Virus record (IMG/VR): IMGVR_UViG_3300018481_000013
Span: 1-41,089 of that record
Direction: 5' to 3' (one strand)
Source of the DNA: a virus
Length of the DNA: 41,089 nucleotides
The position numbers were made by a program, and so were the translations under genes. The notes under the pieces were generated by a model. The model did not search any database. It had not been told where the DNA came from and saw only the letters and a list, made by a program, of their open reading frames with translations. Shown in pieces: positions 1-7,617 of the stretch. Within the stretch, counting starts at the first letter, position 1; each line of letters begins with the position of its first letter.

Positions 1-121
1 CCGAGTTCTCGGTCCGGGCGTCGATCGCGCGGCAATTGATTCAACAGGGCTCGGCGCGTGCTGCGTACGAAACGAAAGTGATAACGCCGATCGCGTCGGG
101 GGTGTCGGCCGAGTCGGCCGG
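1..121. repeat. Terminal direct repeat, left copy (contig closure overlap)
   Basis: Bases 1-121 are identical to 40969-41089. An exact 121-base terminal repeat with a gene running across it is what an assembler leaves when it reads round a circular or circularly permuted genome. It most likely marks assembly overlap and completeness, not a biological terminal repeat. Confidence 0.95.
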
Positions 122-296
122 TTGCTTTCGCGGGATCTCCTACCGTGACGTGTCTCTGTCTGACGCGGGATCGTCCGGAGTGGCTACCGCGGGCGATCGA
201 GAATTTTCAGGCTCAGACATTCGAGTCTCGCGAGCTCGTGATAGTGGCAAGCGGCGCGGACGTGCGGCGGCTGATGCCGTCGGATCCGCGGATTAG
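3..296 (+). CDS. 3' part of small head-associated protein (begins at 40902, crosses contig join)
   Basis: This is the continuation of the reading frame that starts at ATG 40902. The joined protein is about 120 residues. Its first 50-60 residues look like the short proteins often found after HK97 capsid genes (an N-terminal beta strand and a short helix ending LIQQGSARAAYE). The last 60 residues are Arg/Ser/Ala-rich, look less like natural protein, and overlap the next glycosyltransferase gene by 152 bases. Either the overlap is real or a base is wrong near the contig join and the true gene ends earlier. The N-terminal half is well supported; the C-terminal half is not. Confidence 0.5.
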   Translation, partial: EFSVRASIARQLIQQGSARAAYETKVITPIASGVSAESAGCFRGISYRDVSLSDAGSSGVATAGDREFSGSDIRVSRARDSGKRRGRAAADAVGSAD

Positions 297-744
297 ATAT
301 TTCCATCTCGCCGGCCGGCCGTTGATTGGACCGGCGCGAAATTTTGGATGCGAGCAGGCTCGGGGGGCGATCGTCGCGCATTGGGACGATGACGATTTCT
401 CGGCGCCCGGCCGGCTGGTCGATCAAGTCGAGCGGCTCGAGGGCTCGGGCAAAGCGGTGACGGGATACCGCACGATGCGATTTACCGACGGCGCGGGCTG
501 GTGGCTGTATCAGGGCCGGCCGCAATATGTGCTCGGGACTTCGCTTGTATACCGGCTGGATTGGTGGCGATCGAATCGGTTTCGGCCGCTGCAGGTTGGT
601 GAAGATTTTTACTTCGTGAAGGCCGCGGCGGCGGCCGATGAGCTCGCGATCGCCGATGCGGGCGAGCTGATGCACGCAACGATACACGCGCGGAACACTT
701 CGCCTCGGGCTCTCAATGGCTCGGCGTGGTCGCGGGTGGCCTGA
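145..744 (+). CDS. GT-A family (GT2-like) glycosyltransferase
   Basis: A 199-residue protein begins at GTG 145 with the typical GT2 first strand (TCLCLTRDRPEWLPRAIENF). It has an acidic HWDDDDF motif at residues 79-85, the place where GT-A enzymes bind the metal and sugar nucleotide. It should move a sugar from a nucleotide donor to an unknown acceptor in the cytoplasm. The codons just before GTG read S-P-T-V, which also fits the family start, but an upstream stop at 79-84 and no other start codon leave GTG 145 as the only choice. At about 200 residues it is short for GT2, essentially the catalytic domain alone. It is the first gene of the sugar cassette. Confidence 0.8.
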   Translation: MTCLCLTRDRPEWLPRAIENFQAQTFESRELVIVASGADVRRLMPSDPRIRYFHLAGRPLIGPARNFGCEQARGAIVAHWDDDDFSAPGRLVDQVERLEGSGKAVTGYRTMRFTDGAGWWLYQGRPQYVLGTSLVYRLDWWRSNRFRPLQVGEDFYFVKAAAAADELAIADAGELMHATIHARNTSPRALNGSAWSRVA

Positions 745-758
745 AGAAACATAACAAT

Positions 759-1928
759 ATGCCTCGATTAAATTCCGGCGTGCAAGGCTCGCCGATTGTG
801 ACAACCGTATTGCCGAAAGATCGCTTGACCAATGGCGTCGCGGGCTCTCCTGTGTTCGTGGGTCCGGTTGGCTCGGGTGTGCGGCGCTCGCCTGGCGTAG
901 CGGGCTCGCCGCGGCTGTTCTCCGCTACTTGGTACTTGGATACGAACGACGGCAACGACGGCAACCCGGGGACGGCTCCGGAGTCGCCTGTTAAGACTTG
1001 GGGCTCGTTGAGTGGGAAGGGACTAAAAACCGGCCACACGATCAAGGTCAAGAACAATTCTGTCGTGCCTCTAGCGACTATGTACGCTGATGGGCTGATC
1101 ATCGAAGCTTACGGCGATACAGGGGCAGCGCCGGTTATCGAGTCGATCGACGAGAACGGCTTTACTGAACCTACGGTAGCTGAAACGGTCACGGTGCAAG
1201 CTCCCGGAATACCAACAAGCGGACTTGTTGCCGCATGGGATCTTACGGGCTATAGCGCTGTGCAGCAAAGTATCGCAGGTGCTCACGGCACATCGTACGC
1301 GCTGCAATCCGGATCTACTTCGGGTGTGGACGGAGACGATCCGATCTCCGTCACAACCGCGGGAATGCAACTGACGGATTCAGGCGCGAATGATTTCCTG
1401 ACCGCGCCTACCGTGCCGGACACAGATTTACTAGGCGCTATTTCGCTTGTCGTTGTGATGGCGACCAATGGTTCCACCAATGGCCCAATTATCAGTAAAG
1501 CCGAGCGAACGCTCGGAGAGCTGACGCCAACTCCGTTTGCATTCATGCTCGATGTTTCAGGGAATCTCTACGTAGAACGCGGCGGTTCGGGCGCACGGCT
1601 TTTCACCGGACCCGCTACAGTGGCGACGGCGGATGCATTCAGGATGTACTCCGTAGTCTGCCCGAGCGGAATACAGAACGCGCCATCATTCTTTGTCGGG
1701 ACCACTAAGACAACAGGGACGGATACCGCAGGAACCGGGACAGGCTCGGCTTCCGGCACATCGAATCCTTTCCGTGTTGGAGTCGCGCCTGTGTTTACCG
1801 CGAACAACGGTACGACTCGTTATTCCTACATCTTTGTGTACTCGCGTGCTCTTTCCGATGCTGAGATATCGAACATCTATGCGGTTATGCAAACGCATAT
1901 GCAAGCCGTAGCGGTGACACTTCCCTAA
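759..1928 (+). CDS. Fibre/adhesin-like protein: beta-helix cap plus LamG-like domain
   Basis: The 389-residue protein starts at ATG 759, preceded by a GAAGAAA purine run. Residues 5-50 repeat the motif G-V-x-G-S-P three times. Residues 57-82 (WYLDTNDGNDGNPGTAPESP) match the N-terminal cap of right-handed beta-helix proteins, but no helix rungs follow. From about residue 140 to the end the pattern is that of a LamG/concanavalin-like jelly roll (GLVAAWDLTG start, FVYSRALSDAEISNIY end). There is no signal peptide. A virion decoration or fibre protein is likely, perhaps the acceptor or partner of the surrounding glycosyltransferases (inference). It lies away from the tail-tip genes. Confidence 0.65.
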   Translation: MPRLNSGVQGSPIVTTVLPKDRLTNGVAGSPVFVGPVGSGVRRSPGVAGSPRLFSATWYLDTNDGNDGNPGTAPESPVKTWGSLSGKGLKTGHTIKVKNNSVVPLATMYADGLIIEAYGDTGAAPVIESIDENGFTEPTVAETVTVQAPGIPTSGLVAAWDLTGYSAVQQSIAGAHGTSYALQSGSTSGVDGDDPISVTTAGMQLTDSGANDFLTAPTVPDTDLLGAISLVVVMATNGSTNGPIISKAERTLGELTPTPFAFMLDVSGNLYVERGGSGARLFTGPATVATADAFRMYSVVCPSGIQNAPSFFVGTTKTTGTDTAGTGTGSASGTSNPFRVGVAPVFTANNGTTRYSYIFVYSRALSDAEISNIYAVMQTHMQAVAVTLP

Positions 1929-1985
1929 TGAGGCGAATTGGGTCTTAGGCGAAACAAGGACTCTTTACTGTATGAGATTTATGAA

Positions 1986-2456
1986 ATGTTGAAGCTTAAC
2001 TTGGGCTGCTGCGATCGTCGTTTAGATGGTTTTATTGGGGTCGACGTGGTCGCCGGTCCGTTTGTTGACGTGGTCGCCGATCTTCGAAATCGCTGGCCAT
2101 GGGAAGATTCCGCGGTCGACGAAGTTCGGGCACACGACGTATTCGAGCATCTGCCGAATCGCATAGAGACGATGAACGAATTGCATCGCGTGTTGAAGCC
2201 TGGCGGGCGGGCAACGGTGGAAGTTCCCTCGGCCGCGCAAGGGGCCGGCTTCGCGCAGGATCCGACACACGTTTCGACCTGGTGCATGAATTCGTTTCAG
2301 TACTTCCGTGAGGGATCCTTCGCGCATCAGCGGTTGGCCGGCTTCTACGGGATCACGGCTCGCTTCAAGGTTCTGAGCCTGACGGCTCGGACGTACAAAG
2401 ACGAGTACGAAGACGTCGTCAAAATAACGGCCGTACTCGAGGCGGTGAAGTCTTGA
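1986..2456 (+). CDS. Class I SAM-dependent methyltransferase
   Basis: The 156-residue protein has SAM-binding motif I at residues 4-9 (LNLGCC), an acidic strand-2 end at D20, FEHL at 53-56 and LHRVLKPGG at 66-74, the usual Methyltransf_11-type layout. It should transfer a methyl group from S-adenosylmethionine to a small molecule or sugar; the substrate is unknown. ATG 1986 puts motif I at the very N-terminus as expected; a TTG at 1938 in frame is possible but adds residues unlike the family. Its stop overlaps the next start in a TTGA, so the two are probably translated together. Confidence 0.8.
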   Translation: MLKLNLGCCDRRLDGFIGVDVVAGPFVDVVADLRNRWPWEDSAVDEVRAHDVFEHLPNRIETMNELHRVLKPGGRATVEVPSAAQGAGFAQDPTHVSTWCMNSFQYFREGSFAHQRLAGFYGITARFKVLSLTARTYKDEYEDVVKITAVLEAVKS

Positions 2457-3232
2457 AACTGTCGGTGATCATCCTCTCGAAAGAGGTATCGAACCTGCTG
2501 CCGTGCATCGAGGCGGTTCGCCGGCATGAGCCTGAAGCCGAGATTATTGTCGTCGACGACGGGCTCGCGTCTCGACCTGAGTCGCAAGGGTTCCGTAATC
2601 CGGGTTTTCTAACCCGCTTTGTCAACGGCGTGAAGCCGTTCGTGTACGCGCGAAACGTCAATGTTGGATTACAAGAGGCCTACCGGCATACGGTCGAGTA
2701 CGAAACGTTTCAATCGCTCGGAATGCCACGGGGGCGGGTAATTATCTCCGACGAAAACCCGGACGGGGTCGTGCTGCTGAATGACGACGCGATTCTCGAG
2801 TCTCCGGGCGGGTTCTCTTTGCTCGCCGAGGCCGCGGCAGCCGACAAGTCGCTCGGGATGGTGGGCGGCACTACGAATGTGACGGGAAACCGCAATCAGA
2901 AGCGGCAAGCGGTCGGCCTGCGCGATGAACCGCGCATGATCACGTTTCTGTGCGTGTACATTCCGCGTAGCACGCTCGAGCTGTGCGGCGGGCTCGATGA
3001 GCGCTATGTCGGGTACGGATGCGATGACGATGATTATTCGTTTACCGTGCGGGCGCATGGGTTGAAACTGGCGGTGCACGATGGCTGCTATGTGGATCAC
3101 GGACGGTTAAAGAGCTCGTATCGTGGGGCGCCCGGCGCGTGCGCTGACTATCGGCCGAATTTGCAGCGGTTTATTAAAAAGTGGGGCTGTGACAATTGGG
3201 GCCGGCCGGACGGGGCGCGGTTGGCGCATTGA
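2453..3232 (+). CDS. GT2-like glycosyltransferase
   Basis: A 259-residue protein with an N-terminal nucleotide-binding strand (SVIILSKEVSNLLPCIEAV), VVDDG at 33-37, LLNDDA at 108-113 (the DXD-equivalent) and GLDERYVGYGCDDDDYS at 180-196, the acidic acceptor-side motif common in GT2 enzymes. It is full length for a single-domain GT2 enzyme. It starts with TTG at 2453 inside the TTGA that ends the previous gene and ends in another TTGA, which points to tight translational coupling. Donor and acceptor cannot be read from sequence. Confidence 0.88.
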   Translation: MKLSVIILSKEVSNLLPCIEAVRRHEPEAEIIVVDDGLASRPESQGFRNPGFLTRFVNGVKPFVYARNVNVGLQEAYRHTVEYETFQSLGMPRGRVIISDENPDGVVLLNDDAILESPGGFSLLAEAAAADKSLGMVGGTTNVTGNRNQKRQAVGLRDEPRMITFLCVYIPRSTLELCGGLDERYVGYGCDDDDYSFTVRAHGLKLAVHDGCYVDHGRLKSSYRGAPGACADYRPNLQRFIKKWGCDNWGRPDGARLAH

Positions 3233-3765
3233 AGCTTTTCATTTCTCCACATAACGATGACGAGACGCTTTTCGGGGCCTTCACGCTGTTGCGGGAACGG
3301 CCGTTAGTCGCGGTTGTCTTCGATTCGTTCGTGCAAGAGCGACGAGGATACGGCATTACGGCCGCGGCGCGGCGGGCCGAGACTCGAGCGGCGTGTGAGG
3401 TCCTGGGGGTGAGCTGCGGCTTCCTCGGGTTGCGGGACGATTCGCCGGATTGGCGCGCGGTGCGGTGGGCGCTTGCTGAATACAAGCGTTCGGGCGTGAC
3501 CGAAGTATGGGCGCCGGCTGTCGAGCGTGACGGGCATTTGCAGCATAACGAAGTGGGCGCGATCGCCGGCGAGTTGTTTCCGCGGGTGACGTACTACCTG
3601 ACTTACACTCGGACCGGCGGCAAGTCGACGGCGGGCCGGCTGGTACCGTTCGAGAATGCGTGGATCGGCATAAAGCTGCGCGCGCTGGCCGAGTATCGCT
3701 CACAGATAGGGCATGCGTCGACGGCCGAGCATTTCATTCGTGATCAACGCGAATATGTGGAATAA
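3229..3765 (+). CDS. PIG-L/LmbE-type zinc deacetylase
   Basis: The 178-residue protein carries the LmbE/PIG-L first motif as SPHNDDE at residues 6-12 (family form A-H-P-D-D-E) and the second histidine motif as DGHLQHNEVG at 101-110, with H103 and H106 as expected zinc ligands. Members remove the N-acetyl group from N-acetylhexosamine derivatives. In the motif the usual P is N9, a minor change. The start is TTG 3229, in the TTGA at the end of the preceding gene; a start further upstream would add Gly/Ala-rich residues not seen in the family. With five glycosyltransferases beside it, it probably edits an amino sugar. Confidence 0.82.
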   Translation: MKLFISPHNDDETLFGAFTLLRERPLVAVVFDSFVQERRGYGITAAARRAETRAACEVLGVSCGFLGLRDDSPDWRAVRWALAEYKRSGVTEVWAPAVERDGHLQHNEVGAIAGELFPRVTYYLTYTRTGGKSTAGRLVPFENAWIGIKLRALAEYRSQIGHASTAEHFIRDQREYVE

Positions 3766-4252
3766 CGACACGATTCGGGATCTCGAGCGGCGCTCGATCC
3801 GGTCTTTCGTCGCGCAACACAAGCAGTGTTTGAAGGGCCGCGTTTTGGATTTTGGGGCCGGCACGCCGACGACTTGCAGGACTCCGCAACCTTACCGCGA
3901 CTTGGTCGAGGGCGAGTATGTTGCTTACGACGTCGATAGTCCTAGCGTGTGGGGGCCTTGGGACGCAATTTTGTGCACGCAAGTAGTGCAGTACATTCCG
4001 GACGTTCCAAAGTTGTTATCTCGGTTTGAAGCGCAGCTCGTAGCGGGCGGATATCTGGTGATGACGTATCCGACGAATTGGGCCGAGGTCGAGGGCTCGG
4101 ACTTGTGGCGGTTTACGCGGGCCGGAATGGAACGGCTTTTGCACGATGCAGAGCTTGAGGTCCTCCACCATGAGCGGCGGGCCGAGGTGACGCTCGGCGG
4201 CTTCGCTTTTGCGCTCGGTTACGGTGTGGTCGCGAAAAAGGCCGGTTTGTGA
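3755..4252 (+). CDS. Class I SAM-dependent methyltransferase
   Basis: The 165-residue protein starts at ATG 3755 inside the end of the deacetylase gene (11-base overlap). Motif I is VLDFGAGT at residues 30-37, an acidic residue follows at D59, and DAILCTQVVQYIPD at 70-83 with LVAGGYLVM after it is the motif IV-V region of Methyltransf_11-like enzymes. It is a second, divergent methyltransferase in the cassette. A sugar or small-molecule substrate fits the neighbours; nothing suggests a DNA target (no DPPY-type motif, no DNA-recognition domain). Confidence 0.8.
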   Translation: MWNNDTIRDLERRSIRSFVAQHKQCLKGRVLDFGAGTPTTCRTPQPYRDLVEGEYVAYDVDSPSVWGPWDAILCTQVVQYIPDVPKLLSRFEAQLVAGGYLVMTYPTNWAEVEGSDLWRFTRAGMERLLHDAELEVLHHERRAEVTLGGFAFALGYGVVAKKAGL

Positions 4253-4791
4253 GGGTTTCGGCTGTGGTGGTGACGCGCGGAGACGTGGACCTTTCGCCGG
4301 TTGTCTCGACTCTCTTGCACTTTGACGAGGTGATCGTTTGGGATAACTCCAAACGGCGCGACGTGTCGGTCTATGGGCGTTTTCTTGGCGCGGCCGAGGC
4401 GCGTAACGAAGTTGTCTACGTGCAAGATGACGATTGTCTAGTCGACTCGGCCGCGGTAGTCGCGGAGTATCGGCCGGGGGTCGTTTCTTCGAATGTGCCG
4501 ATGGCGCGGCGGGCCTTCTACTCTGACGGGGTGACGCTTATCGGTTGGGGCGCAATCTTTGATCGTGCGATCGCCTGGGATGCGTTCGGGCGGTACTGGG
4601 AGCGCTTCGCGGCCGATGGCTTCTTTCAGAGGGAATGTGATCGCATCTTCACCGGGCTGTCCAAGTGTCGCAATTTCGAGGCGGGTCTCGAGCATCTCGA
4701 GTATGCCTCCGGATCCGATCGCATGGGCGCGGAAAAGCGGCATTTGTCGGACTTGGCGGAAGTACGGGGCCGGCTGAGGGCTATCCGATGA
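4249..4791 (+). CDS. Short GT-A-like glycosyltransferase
   Basis: The 180-residue protein opens with RVSAVVVTRGDVDLSPVVS and has a DNSKRRDV segment where GT2 enzymes have the nucleotide motif, then VQDDDC at residues 58-63 as the DXD-like motif. It is shorter and more diverged than the other cassette glycosyltransferases, and the C-terminal third is not recognisable. GTG 4249 lies in a GTGA overlap with the previous stop, and the gene ends in ATGA with the next. A role in making or attaching the same glycan is inferred from position. Confidence 0.7.
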   Translation: MRVSAVVVTRGDVDLSPVVSTLLHFDEVIVWDNSKRRDVSVYGRFLGAAEARNEVVYVQDDDCLVDSAAVVAEYRPGVVSSNVPMARRAFYSDGVTLIGWGAIFDRAIAWDAFGRYWERFAADGFFQRECDRIFTGLSKCRNFEAGLEHLEYASGSDRMGAEKRHLSDLAEVRGRLRAIR

Positions 4792-5405
4792 TTGACATTT
4801 TGTTTTTGACGCACGGGCGCACGGAGTTTATGCGTGAGAGTCTCGCGGCACTGCTGGCTAATACGGATTGGACGAAGGTCCGACGGCTGGTGATGTATGA
4901 CGAAGCGGTGGCCGGCCTCGGTGGTCCTGTGGCGGTCATGAATCACTACTTGAAAAGCGGCAACGTGACGCCGATCTTCGCCAAGATCGACGATGACACG
5001 ATGGTACCTCCGGGCTGGTTGGGCGAATGCCTGCAAGTGATGGAGGAAAACCCGAAACTCGATCTACTTGGGATCGAGGCGCATTATCCGGTCGTTGCCG
5101 GCGTGGCGCCGCGGAGTTACAAGCCGGCGCAGTTTATCGGCGGCATAGGGTTGATGCGCTCGAGTTGCTTCCGGTCGCTTCCGCGGGCGCAGGGGCGGTT
5201 TGGCTTCACGGCTTGGCAGGATACTAACGCGCAAGTTGTAAAGGGCTGGATTTCGCCGGCGCTGCCGGTCTTTCTGCTCGACCGTATACCGTTCGCGCCA
5301 TGGGCCGAGCATTCTCGAGAGTACGTTCGGCAAGGGCTTCAAAGAGATTGGCCGGCGTATGATCCCGCGGTCGACGGCGATAAGTGGGCATGGTGGCGGC
5401 CGTGA
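4788..5405 (+). CDS. GT-A-like glycosyltransferase
   Basis: The 205-residue protein begins IDILFLTHGRTEFMRESLAAL, a GT2 first strand and helix, and has KIDDDT at residues 66-71 as the DXD motif. MVPPGWLGECLQVM after it matches the helix that follows the motif in many GT2 enzymes. ATG 4788 overlaps the previous stop in ATGA. The C-terminus (PFAPWAEHSREY) is consistent with the acceptor-side part of the fold. Substrate unknown. Confidence 0.78.
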   Translation: MIDILFLTHGRTEFMRESLAALLANTDWTKVRRLVMYDEAVAGLGGPVAVMNHYLKSGNVTPIFAKIDDDTMVPPGWLGECLQVMEENPKLDLLGIEAHYPVVAGVAPRSYKPAQFIGGIGLMRSSCFRSLPRAQGRFGFTAWQDTNAQVVKGWISPALPVFLLDRIPFAPWAEHSREYVRQGLQRDWPAYDPAVDGDKWAWWRP

Positions 5406-6136
5406 AAGTTGTTGGCATGATGCGCTTGCGCAATGAGGCGCGATGGATTGAACGTGTCCTCGAGTCGATCCGGGGCGTATGTTCCGAGGTGCATGTCCTC
5501 GACGATCACTCGACTGACGGCACGGGCGATTTGTGCCGGGGCGCGGGGGCGATCGTCCACAATACGCCTTTTGCGGTTGGCCTAAACGAAACGCGCGACA
5601 AGAATTTTCTACTCGACCAGGTGCGCAAGAGTGCGCCGGAGTGGGTGTTGCATATCGACGGAGACGAAGAGCTCGCGGCCGATGGGCCGGCGCGTATTGC
5701 CGAGCTGGTGCGCGATCCCGCGGCGGTCTGCTATCACTTCCGAGTGCTGTATTTGTGGGACTCTCCCGAGCAATATCGGCGGGATGGCGTGTATGGGCGT
5801 TTTCGTCGTGAGTCGCTTTTCCGGCTGACTCGTGACCGTTTCTCGAGTACGCCAAACGGCGGAAACTTTCATTGCGGAAATTCGCCGCGGGAACTGCGGC
5901 GGCGATCGATTATTTCCGACGTTCGCCTATTGCATTACGGCTACATGGACGCGGCCGATCGAATTCGAAAGTATGGCTGGTATAACTCGCATGATCCGCG
6001 CAACGCTGCCGAGGATGGTTATCGACACATGGTGATCGGCGACGTGTTTCCTGCTGAGTCTGTCTTCCGGTTTGGCGGGCCTCTTGATTTGGCGCCCGTT
6101 TCAAGTTATCCCTCTGCGCTTTCTATCGCCGCATAA
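5402..6136 (+). CDS. GT2 glycosyltransferase
   Basis: The 244-residue protein has KVVGMMRLRNEARWIERVLES at its start (the R-N-E motif of the WaaE/glycan-core-like GT2 group), LDDHSTDGT at 33-41, and the DXD motif in HIDGDEE at 84-90. RLLHYGYMDAADRIRKYGWY near residues 177-196 is the late His/Tyr motif of this group. GTG 5402 lies in a GTGA overlap with the previous gene; an upstream start at 5384 is less likely. It is the last gene of the cassette; 26 bases later the neck genes begin. Confidence 0.86.
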   Translation: MKVVGMMRLRNEARWIERVLESIRGVCSEVHVLDDHSTDGTGDLCRGAGAIVHNTPFAVGLNETRDKNFLLDQVRKSAPEWVLHIDGDEELAADGPARIAELVRDPAAVCYHFRVLYLWDSPEQYRRDGVYGRFRRESLFRLTRDRFSSTPNGGNFHCGNSPRELRRRSIISDVRLLHYGYMDAADRIRKYGWYNSHDPRNAAEDGYRHMVIGDVFPAESVFRFGGPLDLAPVSSYPSALSIAA

Positions 6137-6162
6137 GTTTCTCGAAGTCTCAAAAGAAAAAA

Positions 6163-6801
6163 ATGGTTACGTACGGTTCGCTCAATTTGACCGAGGGCGC
6201 GTCGCCCGCTGCGACGTTCAACGAAGTGCTGTCGCTCGAGGCGGTTAAGAAGTTCTTGAATCTGCCGGAACGCTCGCCGATTGATGAGCTGGAGGACGCG
6301 GAACTCGAGGCGTTCATTATTGCGGCTCGCGATACCGCCGAGGGTGCGCAAGGGCGCGACTTGGTGCCGAAACAATACGATCTGTCTCTCGACTGCTTTC
6401 TGTCTTGCACGATCGCGCTCCGCGATCCGCTGGTGTCTGTCGACTTGGTGCGGTACCGCGATTCGGCCGGCGACTATTACGAACTCGAGGCCGACGTCGA
6501 TTACATTGTCGACACATCGAAGCATCCGGGCGTCATTCTGCCGGCATATGGCCGGAGTTGGCCGACGTTTACGCCGTGGCCGAGCTCGGCCGTGTTGGTG
6601 CGGTTTACCGCGGGCTATGCGGCGGATTCCGTGTTCTGGACGGCCGGGCCGGGCGTTCGAATTCGTCAAGGCATGTTGCTGTTGATTGGGGCTTGGTTCT
6701 CGAAGCGTATCCCGTTCCAAGAGGGCGCGACACCGATAGAGGAGCTGCCGTTTGGAATTTCGGCCTGCTTATCGGCCGGCGCTTTGCTGAAGGTGGCCTA
6801 A
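6163..6801 (+). CDS. Head-tail connector (phiE125 gp8 / HK97 gp6-like)
   Basis: The 212-residue protein follows the pattern of phage connector proteins: an N-terminal helical region (LSLEAVKKFLNLPERSPIDELEDAELEAFIIAARD), a central beta part (YDLSLDCF...LVRYRDSAGDYYELEADVDY) and a C-terminal helix. It forms the ring that joins the portal to the tail. It starts at ATG 6163 after an A-rich purine run. In most HK97-type phages this gene lies right after the capsid gene; here the sugar cassette separates them. Confidence 0.78.
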   Translation: MVTYGSLNLTEGASPAATFNEVLSLEAVKKFLNLPERSPIDELEDAELEAFIIAARDTAEGAQGRDLVPKQYDLSLDCFLSCTIALRDPLVSVDLVRYRDSAGDYYELEADVDYIVDTSKHPGVILPAYGRSWPTFTPWPSSAVLVRFTAGYAADSVFWTAGPGVRIRQGMLLLIGAWFSKRIPFQEGATPIEELPFGISACLSAGALLKVA

Positions 6802-6802
6802 C

Positions 6803-7159
6803 GTGCCTGCTGATAGGGCGCTGAATCCTGGTTGCTTGGTCCATCAAATCACTTGGCAACGAATCGATAAGACTGCTCGGAATTCGTTCAATGAGCCGAT
6901 CGCGGCGGTGGTCAATGTGCTGAGCTGTCGCGCCTCTGTCCAGCATGGGACGGGGCGTGAGGTTGCGGTCGCGATGCAGAGGTTTCCGGAGGCGCGGTAT
7001 GTGTTGCGGCAACACTTCGACGCTCGTTGTACGGCTGATCTGCGGGTGTCCTGGTACTACCGCGGCGTGGTTCGCGTGCTCGATGTTGTCGACGTGCAAG
7101 ACGACGGCGGGCTCGGCCGGTCGCAAACGATCATTGCAAAAGACTGGATTGAAAGTTAA
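6803..7159 (+). CDS. Head closure / head-tail joining protein
   Basis: The 118-residue beta-rich protein matches the head-tail joining (SPP1 gp16-like) type: a start near GCLVHQITWQR, then a central FNEPIAA loop and ARYVLRQHFD, then beta strands ending ITWY-like (VSWYYRGVVRVLDVVDVQD). It starts with GTG 6803, two bases after the previous stop, and ends in a TAATG overlap with the next gene. Function is inferred from order and fold pattern. Confidence 0.68.
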   Translation: MPADRALNPGCLVHQITWQRIDKTARNSFNEPIAAVVNVLSCRASVQHGTGREVAVAMQRFPEARYVLRQHFDARCTADLRVSWYYRGVVRVLDVVDVQDDGGLGRSQTIIAKDWIES

Positions 7160-7617
7160 TGGCTTCTCGCAATCCGGTGAGCGGCGGCGGCCGGAATAGC
7201 ATCGGCCGAGACATCAAGGGATTTTTCAAGGCCGAGGGCTTCGCGCAAGCGGCGAAGGCGCTCGACGGTGTTGTCGACGCTGTTGTCGGCGCTCGCATGA
7301 AGGATGTCTATTACGAGGCGGGCGTCATCTACCGCGATGAAGCAATCAGGCTCGCTCCGTATGATCCGGACCGGAAAGAGGGCGTGCACTTGAATGAGGC
7401 GATCTTCGTTTCCCGGGGTCGGGAATCGGAGCCTAACGTTTTGGTTGGCGTGCGGTATTTTCCGGGCGGCGCTCCTCACGCGCACCTTCAAGAGTACGGA
7501 TGGGCGGAAGGGCAAGCTCAACCCTACATGCGGCCGGCCGGCCAAAACGTCGGCGGGCAGGTCGCTGAGGTGATACGGGATGGGCTGATCGAGATTGTCG
7601 AGTCGATCAAGAAATGA
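7159..7617 (+). CDS. HK97 gp10-like neck/tail component
   Basis: The 152-residue protein has the HK97 gp10 layout: an N-terminal helix (FFKAEGFAQAAKALDGVVDAV), a middle helix with YRDEAIRLAPYDPD, and the late motif APHAHLQEYGWAEGQAQPYMRPA, where A-H-x-x-E-x-G and P-x-M-R-P-A are the family hallmarks. It lies between the head-closure and tail-terminator genes as expected. Confidence 0.88.
   Translation: MASRNPVSGGGRNSIGRDIKGFFKAEGFAQAAKALDGVVDAVVGARMKDVYYEAGVIYRDEAIRLAPYDPDRKEGVHLNEAIFVSRGRESEPNVLVGVRYFPGGAPHAHLQEYGWAEGQAQPYMRPAGQNVGGQVAEVIRDGLIEIVESIKK

Noticed and set aside
1-121. Biological direct terminal repeats as in T7-like phages
   Set aside because: An exact 121-base repeat with a gene running through it is better explained by assembly overlap of a circular or permuted genome; the HNH/terminase set also points to other packaging.
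759-1928. Pectate-lyase or beta-helix tailspike enzyme
   Set aside because: Only the cap motif is present; no repeating rungs or catalytic residues are seen.
3713-3754. Upstream start for the second methyltransferase (MRRRPSISFVINAN)
   Set aside because: It would extend the overlap with the deacetylase; ATG 3755 gives the normal family start.
5064-5855. Long minus-strand ORF of 263 codons
   Set aside because: It is Arg/Pro/Ala-rich shadow sequence opposite two clear glycosyltransferase genes, typical of high-GC antisense frames.
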